A DNA stretch of 62,098 nt. Source: Candidatus Zipacnadia bacterium (GTDB lineage Bacteria; Armatimonadota; Zipacnadia; Zipacnadales; UBA5352). The stretch is taken from contig JALGVA010000007.1 in assembly GCA_029820295.1 (NCBI GenBank), positions 1-62,098 on the forward strand. Reading direction: 5' to 3'. The notes under the pieces were generated by a model, which had not been told where the DNA came from, did no database searches, and saw only the letters and a list, made by a program, of their open reading frames with translations. Shown piece after piece: positions 1-11,569 of this stretch; position 1 is the first letter of the stretch, and every line of letters starts with the position of its first letter. Both the position numbers and the translations under genes were made by a program.

Positions 1-115
1 CGAAGTTAAGCAGAAGCCCCAGGAATCGCTGCAACTCGACGAACAGATGCGCTGTCACGAGGTCCTTCTCATCGAGTTCAACGGTTCCACAACCTGGCCC
101 CCTTATCGCCAGCAC
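1..115 (-). CDS. Possible hypothetical protein, cut by left edge
   Basis: On the minus strand a frame opens with GTG at 113-115, just after a G-rich AGGGGGGGA stretch that could serve as a ribosome binding site. It stays open to the left edge and its last visible residues read ...VELDEKDLVTAHLFVELQ.... The composition looks protein-like but no family is recognised. It lies downstream of clpB on the same strand. The start is uncertain, and the run of eight G could hide a frameshift from a second short frame starting with ATG near 194. Very tentative. Confidence 0.25.
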   Translation of the reverse strand, partial: MLAIRGPGCGTVELDEKDLVTAHLFVELQRFLGLLLNF

Positions 116-233
116 TCCCCCCCTTTGCTGGGCTCTGGCCAAGCTCCCCGCCGCAGCGGCGTAGCTTGCGCGTGCCGTTGTCTCGAACTGCTGATACTTC
201 TCACATACGGTCATCTTGTGCCCTTCCGACGCA

Positions 234-2669
<2,436 letters not shown>

Positions 2670-2681
2670 CGCTCCACCCAC

Positions 2682-3152
2682 TTACCGCGTCTCGGCGGCC
2701 CCATCGCCGCCGATCATGTCGTCGGCCTGCTCATCTCCGTCCGGCTCGTCCGCCGGCTCCTCGAGGCCCAGCGCCGCACGCAACACCTGGCGCACCCGCT
2801 CCATGGCGTCGATGGCCTGAGTGGCAAGGAGATCGTCTGCCCACGCGTCCGGGTAGCGCATGTCCACCGCAAACTGGGTGAGCATCTCCAGCTCGTGCTG
2901 CAAAGCGTCGAGGTCCGGCACCCAATCGGCCGCCAATTGGCCCAAGACCACGAGATCGTGCGTCCGCGGCGGGACGACCTCGTGCGCCGAGAGTAGGGCC
3001 TTGAGGTGTTTCTCCACGCACTGTTGACAGTGGAAGCAGACGATCTCACTGAGAGTCGATCGGTCAAGCTGGTAGACGGTGATGTAGTCGAGGCGGGCGA
3101 TCCGGAGCCACGCCCTGACGTCATGCCCGTGCTCAGGCCGACTCCCGGTCAT
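2682..3152 (-). CDS. HEPN domain protein, partner of MNT
   Basis: A 156-residue HEPN-fold protein (PF05168-like). The conserved helix FHCQQCVEKHLKALL is followed by PPRTHDL and later by MRYPDAW, a pattern common to HEPN proteins paired with minimal nucleotidyltransferases. The RNase signature R-x(4-6)-H of active HEPN toxins is not evident after the MRYPD segment. The C-terminus is acidic. The start overlaps the end of the MNT gene by 20 nt, so the two are probably translationally coupled. In several systems such pairs act as toxin (HEPN) and antitoxin (MNT, which AMPylates its partner). Its placement between hspR and clpB is unusual. Family call is firm; the physiological role is unknown. 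Confidence 0.8.
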   Translation of the reverse strand: MTGSRPEHGHDVRAWLRIARLDYITVYQLDRSTLSEIVCFHCQQCVEKHLKALLSAHEVVPPRTHDLVVLGQLAADWVPDLDALQHELEMLTQFAVDMRYPDAWADDLLATQAIDAMERVRQVLRAALGLEEPADEPDGDEQADDMIGGDGAAETR

Positions 3153-3477
3153 AGGCAGCCACCCCCTCCTCGATGACGGTCCGCATGAACAGGCTGCGAT
3201 CCTTCAGCAGTTCCTCAACTTCCGCCGGCGTTCTCACCAGGATGTCCATCGGCAGCAATCGGGGCCGACAGAGGCTGGACACCTCGACCACGCGGTCAAT
3301 CCATCGGTCATCGGTGTCCTTGATGACCAGCACATCGAGGTCGCTGTCGGGCGAGGCGTCGCCGCGGGCGTACGAGCCGAAGATGATGATCTTGTCCGGG
3401 TCGTAGCCCTCGACGATGCGGTCGATGATGTCCCGCACCGCCTGAGGAAGCTCCACCGAACCCGCCGGCCTGGGCAT
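3133..3477 (-). CDS. MNT-type nucleotidyltransferase, partner of HEPN
   Basis: A 114-residue minimal nucleotidyltransferase (NTP_transf_2, DNA polymerase beta fold). The catalytic motif GSYARGDASPDSDLDVLV shows the G-S-x10-D-x-D signature, and a third acidic residue is likely in LLPMDILV. The ATG lies within the TGATG junction with the end of hspR, sharing one base, so translation should be coupled to the heat-shock regulator. Known relatives transfer AMP to a HEPN partner and silence it. All three catalytic acids appear present, so it is probably active. No homology search was possible, so the exact subfamily is not assigned. Confidence 0.82.
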   Translation of the reverse strand: MPRPAGSVELPQAVRDIIDRIVEGYDPDKIIIFGSYARGDASPDSDLDVLVIKDTDDRWIDRVVEVSSLCRPRLLPMDILVRTPAEVEELLKDRSLFMRTVIEEGVAAYDRESA

Positions 3478-3860
3478 CAGTTGTCTACCTCCCGCGCCTC
3501 CTCGATGCGCACCTCGATGCGGCGGCCACGCGGGCGCGTGCGACCCGGGCCCAGCGCCTTGGGGCCCTGCTGGATGTACGCGCGCATGCGGTCGATCTCG
3601 CCCTGCATGTCCTCAATCTGCTCCAGCAGCCGCAGAATGATCGCCACGCCCGCCAGGTTCACGCCCAGCTCCTGGGTGAAGCGCTGGATGCGCTGCAGCA
3701 GCTCAATGTCGGCATCGCAGTACATGCGCACACCGCTGGCGGAACGGGACGGCTCAATGAGCCCCTCGCGCTCGTACATGCGCAGCGTCTGCGGGTGGCA
3801 GTCGAGCATGCGCGCCGCCACGCCGATCTGGTATCGCGGCTCGTCTCGAGTGTGTCTCAC
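3477..3860 (-). CDS. hspR: HspR, MerR-family heat-shock repressor
   Basis: MerR-family DNA-binding protein of about 127 residues. It has the winged-helix segment YQIGVAARMLDCHPQTLRMYEREGLIEPSRS followed by a coiled coil with QRFTQELGVNLAGVAIILRL, typical of HspR. HspR represses dnaK and clpB operons by binding HAIR inverted repeats, with DnaK as corepressor in actinobacteria. A HAIR-like site overlaps the dnaK promoter at 8341-8361, which implies autoregulation of this operon. Translation could start at GTG 3860 (preceded by AGGTGAGAG) or at GTG 3869. It follows dnaJ with a gap of about 40 nt and its stop codon overlaps the MNT start. Confidence 0.9.
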   Translation of the reverse strand: MRHTRDEPRYQIGVAARMLDCHPQTLRMYEREGLIEPSRSASGVRMYCDADIELLQRIQRFTQELGVNLAGVAIILRLLEQIEDMQGEIDRMRAYIQQGPKALGPGRTRPRGRRIEVRIEEAREVDN

Positions 3861-3900
3861 GACTCTCACCTGCCAGGACCCGCCCCGCGCGGAGTCCGCG

Positions 3901-5034
3901 CTATCTCCTCATGGACTTGCGTGGGTCCTCGTCCCAGGTCTCGTCGAACTGCTCGAGCAGCTTGCGCTGCTGTCCCGTAAGCTTCTCGGGGACCGTGATC
4001 TCCACGTGCACGTACTGGTCGCCGCGGCCCCCCTCGCCCAGGTGGCGCACGCCCTTGCCCTTGAGGCGGAGCTGGTCGCCGGTCTGCGTGCCCGGCGGGA
4101 TGGTCATGGTCACGTTGCCATCGATGGTCGGCACCGTGACCTTGTCGCCCAGCGCCGCCTCGACGAAGGTGACCGGCAGGTCCAGATGGATATCGTCGCC
4201 CCGGCGCCGGAAGAGCCGGTGCGGCTGCACCTGCATGGTCAGAATCAGGTCGCCGGCCGGACCGCCGGCCACGCCGCGCCCGCCCTCGCCCGCCACGCGC
4301 ACCTTGCTGCCCGTCTCCACGCCGGGCGGGATCTTGACCCTGATGTGCCGGCGGCGCGTCGCCTCGCCCGAGCCGCGGCAGGTGGCGCAGCGGCTGGTCA
4401 CCACCTGCCCGGTCCCGTGGCACTGCGGGCAGGGGGCGCCCAGGTTGAAGAACCCCCCGCCGCTCTGCGCCTGGCCTGTGCCCCCGCAGGCGGGGCAGCT
4501 CTGCGTCTCCCCGCCCATGCCCTCGCACTCGGGGCAACGGTCGGCCAGCGTCAACGAGATCTCCTTCTCGCCGCCGTGCACCGCCTCGTCGAAGCTGATG
4601 GGCAGCTCGTACTCCACGTCATGGCCGCGGGTCGGCCCCGGCTCGGGACGCCTGCGGCTGCGGCCTGTGGTGAACTGCACGCCGCCGGGCCCCATGTCGC
4701 CGAACAGGTCGCCGAAGATGTCGCGGAACGAGCCGGCGCCGAAGTTGGTGTACACGAACTGGCCGAAGTCGCCGTTCTGCCACTGCCCACCCTCACGCGC
4801 CTGCTCCCACGCCTCACCGAACTGATCGTACTTGGCGCGCTTCTCCGGATCCTTGAGCGTCTGGTAGGCCTGGCTGATCTCCTTAAAGCGCTGCTCGGCC
4901 TGGTCATCGCCCGGGTTGACGTCCGGGTGATGCTGGCGCGCCAGCCGCCGGTAGGCCTTCGTGATCTCCTCCTGGGAGGCGTTGCGATCCACCCCCAGGA
5001 TGTCGTAGAAGTCAGGCTTGGAGTCAACCCGCAC
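3901..5034 (-). CDS. dnaJ: DnaJ co-chaperone with zinc fingers
   Basis: Hsp40 co-chaperone that delivers substrates to DnaK and stimulates its ATPase. The 377-residue protein starts with a J domain (DFYDILGVDRNAS, catalytic HPD in ARQHHPDVNPG). A Gly/Phe-rich linker follows, then four zinc-binding CxxCxGxG repeats (CPECEGMG, CPACGGTG, CPQCHGTG, CATCRGSG) and the C-terminal beta-sandwich substrate domains. This makes it a type I DnaJ. The start is GTG, six nt after the stop of the upstream hsp20. Second-to-last classical chaperone of the operon, followed by hspR. Confidence 0.95.
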   Translation of the reverse strand: MRVDSKPDFYDILGVDRNASQEEITKAYRRLARQHHPDVNPGDDQAEQRFKEISQAYQTLKDPEKRAKYDQFGEAWEQAREGGQWQNGDFGQFVYTNFGAGSFRDIFGDLFGDMGPGGVQFTTGRSRRRPEPGPTRGHDVEYELPISFDEAVHGGEKEISLTLADRCPECEGMGGETQSCPACGGTGQAQSGGGFFNLGAPCPQCHGTGQVVTSRCATCRGSGEATRRRHIRVKIPPGVETGSKVRVAGEGGRGVAGGPAGDLILTMQVQPHRLFRRRGDDIHLDLPVTFVEAALGDKVTVPTIDGNVTMTIPPGTQTGDQLRLKGKGVRHLGEGGRGDQYVHVEITVPEKLTGQQRKLLEQFDETWDEDPRKSMRR

Positions 5035-5040
5035 GATGGC

Positions 5041-5472
5041 TCACTGTCCGATCTCTATCCTGACGCGCCCGCCCGCCTGCCGCCGGCCCACACGGACCGT
5101 CAACACGCCGTCGGCGAGCGTGGCGCTGATCTCACTCATGGCCGCATCCGAGGGCAGCCGTACCGAGCGCGCGAAGCGTCCCAGCGAGCGCTCGCCGCGC
5201 AGCCGTCGGGCCTCCGCCATCTCACCGGGCATGCCCGTCTCCCCGCGCACGTGCAGCACCCCGTCCTCGGCGACCGCCTCCACGTCCTCGCGCCGGACCC
5301 CGGGCAGGTCCAGGCGCACGACGTAGGCGTCGTCGCTCGCCTGCAGGTCCATCGGCGGGCGCCACGCGACGGACGGCGCCATCGGCCGGCGGCGCTGAAG
5401 CTGCATGGCTTCGTGCATCCGGCGCATCAGCCGCCGCATCTCGTTGAACGGATGGTTGGTCGGTCTGCGCAC
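5041..5472 (-). CDS. hsp20: Hsp20/alpha-crystallin small heat-shock protein (second copy)
   Basis: Small heat-shock protein holdase of 143 residues when started at GTG 5472, which is preceded by GGAGGAGACGGAG. An upstream in-frame extension to 5688 is rejected because it reads through a palindromic intergenic repeat. The N-terminus is basic (MRRLMRRMHEAM), followed by the alpha-crystallin domain (PPMDLQASDDAYVVRLDLPGV, then ADGVLTVRV) and a short tail RVRIEIGQ. Its length equals that of the other Hsp20 in this operon but the sequences are clearly divergent, so this is an old duplication or separate acquisition. It lies between a repeat element and dnaJ. Confidence 0.9.
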   Translation of the reverse strand: MRRPTNHPFNEMRRLMRRMHEAMQLQRRRPMAPSVAWRPPMDLQASDDAYVVRLDLPGVRREDVEAVAEDGVLHVRGETGMPGEMAEARRLRGERSLGRFARSVRLPSDAAMSEISATLADGVLTVRVGRRQAGGRVRIEIGQ

Positions 5473-5514
5473 TGCTCTCCGTCTCCTCCACTCATGTTGC
5501 GGCCGCGTCGGGAC

Positions 5515-5684
5515 GGGCCTCCCCTGCCGACCGCTCCGCGGTCGTCTGCCCCCTCCGTTCCGGAGGGGGCTTGGGGCACGCGAAGACCATGGCTCTCTCA
5601 ACCGTCGCCATGGCGCGCCGTTGTCGTTGCCCTCTCCGGAACGGAGAGGGCGCCCCCGAGCAAGGCTCGGGGCGGGGGTGGCCC
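5515..5684. repeat. Palindromic intergenic repeat element, copy 1
   Basis: About 170 bp between the two hsp20 genes. Ends are inverted (GGGCCTCCCC at 5515, GGGGGTGGCCC ending at 5684). Inside are two 23-bp palindromes, 5548-5570 and 5629-5651, whose cores CTCCGTTCCGGAG and CTCCGGAACGGAG are reverse complements of each other, like paired REP units. Flanking mini-hairpins lie at 5529-5543 and 5656-5672. The same architecture recurs at 9984-10171, 11352-11462 and, as a half, 14608-14650. Here it would be transcribed inside the heat-shock operon. Confidence 0.75.
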
Positions 5685-5744
5685 GCACATCGCCATCCGC
5701 ACTGCGGGCTGGAAGCCCACCCCACAGATAAGCCTGCAGTCAAG

Positions 5745-6176
5745 CTACTGCTCCTGCGTCCCGCTGACCTCAATCTCCCGCGTGCCCGCGCGCCGCCGCA
5801 CGCTCACCTCCAGCAGCCCGTCCTCGAGCCGCGCATCGATCGTGTCGGGGTCGAGGTGCCAGGCCAGGGAGAACGAGCGGCTGAAGCTGCCCACCGGGCG
5901 CTCGCGCAGGTAGTACTGCCCGCCATCCTCGTCCGCGCGTTCGCCGCGGATGGTCACGACGTTGTCGTCCACGCTGACCGCGATCTGCTCCCGGCTCATC
6001 CCGGGCGCCTCCACCAGGATCACCACGCGGTCGTCGGTGGCGAGGATGTCCACGGGTGGGCTGAAGTCCGGCGCGCGCTCGGCCTGCTCGGGCACGAAGC
6101 TCTCGTCGAGCAGCCGGTAGAGCCGGTCCCTCAGCTCCAGAAACTGTTGTGTCGGGTCAGCCCATGTCGGACGCAT
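5745..6176 (-). CDS. hsp20: Hsp20/alpha-crystallin small heat-shock protein (first copy)
   Basis: Small heat-shock protein of 143 residues. The alpha-crystallin domain spans roughly residues 40-137: SPPVDILATDDRVVILVEAPGM, then RGERADEDGGQYYLRERPVGSFSRSFSL, then LEDGLLEVSVRRRAG. It forms oligomers that hold unfolding proteins for DnaK/ClpB. It sits directly downstream of dnaK (gap about 87 nt), in the place where grpE is found in many HspR-controlled operons. A 170-bp repeat separates it from the second hsp20. Confidence 0.93.
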   Translation of the reverse strand: MRPTWADPTQQFLELRDRLYRLLDESFVPEQAERAPDFSPPVDILATDDRVVILVEAPGMSREQIAVSVDDNVVTIRGERADEDGGQYYLRERPVGSFSRSFSLAWHLDPDTIDARLEDGLLEVSVRRRAGTREIEVSGTQEQ

Positions 6177-6263
6177 CTGGTGCCTCCGTCTGACGATTGC
6201 CTATCCGGGCCCCGGGCGGGCGGCGCAGGTCCTCGCCCGCCCGGGTATCTCAGGGCCGAGGCG

Positions 6264-8153
<1,890 letters not shown>

Positions 8154-8291
8154 TGTCTGTCACACCTTTCTGGTGATGTCACCGCCCGTCGCGTGGCCGG
8201 GATGGCCCGATACGGCGCGGCCTGTCGTCTCAGATGTATCCCCGGCGCCAGGCCCGGGCCGCCGGGGTCGATTTCGCTTTGATAGCCCTAC

Positions 8292-8310
8292 ACGCCCCGA
8301 TTCGGGGCGT
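8292..8310 (-). other. Hairpin in dnaK leader
   Basis: ACGCCCCGA/TTCGGGGCGT is a near-perfect palindrome lying about 15-35 nt downstream of the predicted dnaK transcription start, within the roughly 170-nt untranslated leader. It is followed by no T-run in either direction, so it is not an obvious terminator. It could affect mRNA stability or temperature-dependent translation; the role is unknown. Confidence 0.45.
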
Positions 8311-8331
8311 TTCCGGCTTGTATCGAGCGTT

Positions 8332-8360
8332 AGTATATCACTTGAGCGCAATGCTGTCAA
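8332..8360 (-). promoter_or_regulatory. Sigma-70 type promoter of the dnaK operon
   Basis: Reading the minus strand, TTGACA (8355-8360), a 17-nt spacer and TATACT (8332-8337) form a near-consensus housekeeping promoter. The predicted start lies near 8325, giving a leader of about 170 nt before the dnaK GTG. A HAIR-like inverted repeat covers the -35 box and most of the spacer. Confidence 0.85.
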
Positions 8361-8361
8361 C
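8341..8361. promoter_or_regulatory. HAIR-like operator for HspR
   Basis: CTTGAGC-N7-TGTCAAC matches the HAIR consensus CTTGAGT-N7-ACTCAAG perfectly in six of seven positions of the left arm and in four of seven of the right arm. The right arm is constrained by also being the -35 TTGACA box on the other strand. Position over the dnaK promoter and presence of hspR in the same operon support the call. Confidence 0.7.
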
Positions 8362-8542
8362 CCATCTGCAGCAGGAATCTGAAGGTGGTCGCCGCTCCTG
8401 TGAACGGCCAGGCCTGGCCGACGGGCGGACGCTCAAGCGCCATCCGGCGGGCAGGCCACTTGCCGGGCACGAAGGACCATCCCGCCCCGGCGCGGAACCC
8501 CTCCGCCGCAGACTACGCCTGCGCCCGCGAGAGGAGAGCATC

Positions 8543-9964
8543 GTGAACGTCGTCACCATCGTCCTCGACACCTTCCGCAACGACATCGTCGGGCCCGGCA
8601 AGAAGCTCAGCCACTGCCGCACGCCCTACCTCGATGACTTCTATGCGCGCTCGGTGGCCTTCGAGGGCGCCTACGGCGAGGGCCAGCCCACGCTGCAGAT
8701 GCGCCGCGCGTTCTTCACCGGCCGGCGCACCTTCCCGTGGGTCTACAACTTCGACCGCCGCGGCCACTGGCATCACCAGCCCGGCTGGCACGAGATCCCG
8801 CCCCACCAGGACACGCTCGCGGAGATCCTCACCAGGCGCGGCGTCTACACCGGCCTGGTCGCAGATGTGTATCACATGTTCAAGCCCACCATGAACTACT
8901 CGCGCGGCTTCGCGACGCTGGACTTCATCCGCGGCCAGGAGTCCGACAACTGGAAGCCCTGCCGCCCGGAGCTGATCGAGGACGAGATGCGCAGGCGCGT
9001 GCGCGAGCCCATCTCCTGGAAGCGCCACGCGACGCTGGTGCAGTATCTGTCCAACATGGTCGGGCGCGAGACCGAGGACGACTACCTGTGCGCGCGCGTG
9101 GCCACCAGCGCCTGCGAGTGGCTCGATGCCGCCCACCGCAATGCCCCGTTCCTCCTGTGGGTCGAGATGTTCGACCCGCACGAGCCCTGGGACCCGCCCA
9201 GGCGCTATGCCGACGAGTACACTCCCGGCTACGAGGGCATCGACCCGGTCTTCCCCGGCGCGGCCTGGGAGGGCGGTGACCCCAGCGACGAGGAGATCGA
9301 GCGCATCAAGGCGCTCTACCTCGGCGAGGTGACCTTCGTTGACAGGCAGGTCGGGCGCATCTTCGAGAAGCTCGATGAGCTGAAGCTGTGGGATGACACC
9401 GTCGTGCTGGTGCTGTCGGACCACGGCACCGAGCTGCTCGACCACACCGGCTTCGGCAAGGGTGGCGGCAACATGCGCACCTACAACACCGGCTTCGTCT
9501 GGTACATGCGCCATCCCGACGGCCCCGAGGGCGTGGTGGTCGATGCCTACGTGCAGAGCCACGACGTGATGCCCACGCTGCTGACCATGCTGGATGTGCC
9601 GCACCGCTGCGAGGGCATGGACATCTGGCCGCTGGCGACCGGCGAGGCGGAGGTATTGCGGCCCTTCATAGTGAACGGATGGGCCGGCGCGGCGACCGGC
9701 AACGCGGCGGGCTGGGCGTCGGTGATGGACGACGCGTGGCTCTACTCGTGCCCGGTCGGCCGCGATGACCCCGAACCGATGCTGTTCGCACTGCCGGATC
9801 AGGACACGAACGTGCACGACGCGCACCCGGACGTGGTCGCGCTGCAGCGGCGGCGCATCGAGGGCGTGGTCAATCAGCCGCTGGACAAGCTGCGCTTCAA
9901 CGAGGTCTGCGACCCGGCGCCGCCTCCCTTCCATCAGTGGCTGGACGCGGGCGGGTGGGATTGA
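8543..9964 (+). CDS. Sulfatase-fold hydrolase with Thr at the nucleophile position
   Basis: Alkaline phosphatase superfamily enzyme of 473 residues. The N-terminus NVVTIVLDTFRND carries a metal-binding Asp, and LSDHGTELLDHTGFGKGG near the middle to C-terminal part carries the conserved Asp-His and downstream His. The usual sulfatase signature C/S-x-P-x-R is replaced. Aligning on the following TGR places Thr50 (PTLQMRRAFFTGR) at the nucleophile, so no formylglycine can form. It may be a phosphodi- or monoesterase-like enzyme rather than a sulfatase. GTG start at 8543 with GAGGAGAG upstream; an in-frame extension to 8234 would cross the dnaK promoter and is rejected. No signal peptide, so cytoplasmic. 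Divergent from dnaK. Confidence 0.82.
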   Translation: MNVVTIVLDTFRNDIVGPGKKLSHCRTPYLDDFYARSVAFEGAYGEGQPTLQMRRAFFTGRRTFPWVYNFDRRGHWHHQPGWHEIPPHQDTLAEILTRRGVYTGLVADVYHMFKPTMNYSRGFATLDFIRGQESDNWKPCRPELIEDEMRRRVREPISWKRHATLVQYLSNMVGRETEDDYLCARVATSACEWLDAAHRNAPFLLWVEMFDPHEPWDPPRRYADEYTPGYEGIDPVFPGAAWEGGDPSDEEIERIKALYLGEVTFVDRQVGRIFEKLDELKLWDDTVVLVLSDHGTELLDHTGFGKGGGNMRTYNTGFVWYMRHPDGPEGVVVDAYVQSHDVMPTLLTMLDVPHRCEGMDIWPLATGEAEVLRPFIVNGWAGAATGNAAGWASVMDDAWLYSCPVGRDDPEPMLFALPDQDTNVHDAHPDVVALQRRRIEGVVNQPLDKLRFNEVCDPAPPPFHQWLDAGGWD

Positions 9965-10308
9965 CGACCGGGCGGCTCTGTTCGGGCCTCCCCCGCCCTC
10001 GCGCTTACGCTGGCCGATGCTTCGCATCGGGCGTTGCGCACTCGGGCACCCCCTCCGTTCCGGAGGGGGTCGGCGACGGGCTATCGGGCTGGCCGCGCCC
10101 TTCTCGCTGAGCCGAGAATGGTGGTGGGCTCCCCCTCTCCGGGACGGAGAGGGGGCCGGGGGGTGAGGCCCGGCCCACCTCTCAACTTGCGGGCGGTTTC
10201 GCAACCTGGTACTCGAACGGCGGGCGCGCCCGATGCTCTGTATCGGCGGGAAGCGCGCCCCTCCGTACGGCAAGGCACAACCGTCGGCACCAATCAGGAG
10301 GATGACGA
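9965..10308. other. Intergenic region holding repeat copy 2
   Basis: No gene is supported in these 344 bp. Most of it is the palindromic repeat at 9984-10171. The remaining 140 bp before the next start are GC-rich with an AGGAGG ribosome binding site at about 10297-10302 for the oxidoreductase. Confidence 0.7.
9984..10171. repeat. Palindromic intergenic repeat element, copy 2
   Basis: About 188 bp with inverted ends (GGGCCTCCCCC and GGGTGAGGCCC). It contains the same two oppositely oriented palindromes as copy 1, at 10048-10070 (CCTCCGTTCCGGAGG core) and 10131-10155 (CTCTCCGGGACGGAGAG core). The spacer between them differs from copy 1, so the palindromes and ends are what is conserved. Confidence 0.75.
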
Positions 10309-11352
10309 ATGAGCCATAAGGTGGCGTTTCTGGGCTGTGGCGGGCGTGCGAACGCGCACGCGTGGGTCTACGACCGCATCACCCGCGGCACACCGGTCGC
10401 CTGCTGCGACCTCGTCGAGGAGAAAGCGATCGCCTTCGCGGAGAAGTATGGCATCCCCAACTGGTATCTCGACCTCGACGAGATGGTCGAGCAGGAGCGG
10501 CCCGACCTGGTCCACATGTCGATGCCGCCCACCATCCGCCACTCGCTGATGAAGCGGCTGTCGGACCACGGCGTGCCCGCGGTCATTGTCGAGAAGCCCA
10601 TCGCCATCGGCGCGGCCGACTACAAGCGCCTGCGCGAGCTGGAGGCGTCCTCGGCGACCAAGTTCACGGTCAACCACCAGCTCCGCTACCACGAGCGCAT
10701 CCTCGAGATGCTCGACCACGTGGCCGCCGGCGAGATCGGCGCGGTGCGCTGCCTTGACGCCTCGGCGCGGCTGCCGCTCAACGGGCAGGGCGTGCACGTG
10801 CTCGACCTGCTCTTCGCCTTCGCCGACTACACGCCGGTGCGCGCGGTGCACGCGGCCTGTTCGGGCTTCGATGACATCAACGGCACTCACCCGAGCCCCG
10901 AGAGCCTGTCGGCGCTGATCACCTTTGCCGACGAGAAGCGCGGCGTGCTGCAGTCGGGCGCGGGCGTGCCGGAGATGGCGCCGGACGTGGCGCGGCATAT
11001 GCACAAGCGCATCGCCTGCTACGGCGAGACCGGCTTCGTGCACTGGACCATGTTCGGTTGGGAGAAGGGCATCGGCGGGAAGGTCGAGCGCGGCGAGCAC
11101 GAGTACCGCGTGGTCGATGACGTGGGGGAGATCAACCTGATCAACGCGGTCTTCGACTGGATCGAGGACGACTCGGCGGTCACGCCCACGAACCTGGCGA
11201 CCTCGCTCGATGAGTGGCTGGTGCTGCTGGCGTGCTACGCGAGCACGGTGCACCAGACGCCGATCGAGTTCCCGTTCGAGCCCGAGGACGATCTGCTGGA
11301 GCGCTACATCGAGTTGGCCGGTGCGAAGTGGACCAACCCGCACGGGGGATAG
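10309..11352 (+). CDS. Gfo/Idh/MocA family oxidoreductase
   Basis: NAD(P)-dependent dehydrogenase of 347 residues. The Rossmann start VAFLGCGGRANAHA has the dinucleotide loop, and the family's EKP motif appears as VIVEKPIAIG. The substrate domain begins around residue 120 (NHQLRYHERILEML). A usual histidine is present in GQGVHVLDLLFAF. Members oxidise or isomerise sugars and related polyols; the substrate here cannot be read. Strong AGGAGG upstream of the ATG. Neighbours suggest a role in sugar or polysaccharide breakdown. Confidence 0.88.
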   Translation: MSHKVAFLGCGGRANAHAWVYDRITRGTPVACCDLVEEKAIAFAEKYGIPNWYLDLDEMVEQERPDLVHMSMPPTIRHSLMKRLSDHGVPAVIVEKPIAIGAADYKRLRELEASSATKFTVNHQLRYHERILEMLDHVAAGEIGAVRCLDASARLPLNGQGVHVLDLLFAFADYTPVRAVHAACSGFDDINGTHPSPESLSALITFADEKRGVLQSGAGVPEMAPDVARHMHKRIACYGETGFVHWTMFGWEKGIGGKVERGEHEYRVVDDVGEINLINAVFDWIEDDSAVTPTNLATSLDEWLVLLACYASTVHQTPIEFPFEPEDDLLERYIELAGAKWTNPHGG

Positions 11353-11462
11353 GGCTGGCCTCCTCCGTCCCGCAGGGGGCTGAGGCGGGTCGCCGTGCCG
11401 TTCCCCCCTCTCCGGAACGGAAAGGGGAAGGAGGGCGCGCAGCGCCCTCAGGGGAGAGGCCC
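11352..11462. repeat. Palindromic intergenic repeat element, copy 3 (shorter)
   Basis: A degenerate copy starting at the stop codon of the oxidoreductase. The left palindrome is damaged (TCCGTCCCGCAGGGGG). The right one, CCCCTCTCCGGAACGGAAAGG (near 11405-11425), is nearly intact and is followed by a small hairpin GGGCGCGCAGCGCCC and the end GGGGAGAGGCCC. Confidence 0.65.
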
Positions 11463-11569
11463 GATCCGCAGCCAGCTTCGCCGTTGGCGCGCGGCGGCGA
11501 CAGACCGGGTGGGCCGCCACGACTGAGCCGATTGACGCAACGCCACTCCAGAACACACCGAGGGAGCCC

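Noticed and set aside
3481-5913. Long plus-strand open frame (about 810 codons) across hspR, dnaJ and hsp20
   Set aside because: It lies opposite well-recognised genes and is His/Arg/Leu-rich low-complexity, the usual antisense shadow in GC-rich DNA.
8292-8310. Intrinsic terminator in the dnaK leader
   Set aside because: Hairpin has no T-run on either strand, so it is listed only as a hairpin.
8234-8542. N-terminal extension of the sulfatase-fold gene
   Set aside because: It would cross the dnaK promoter and operator, and the fold starts at GTG 8543, which has a good ribosome binding site.
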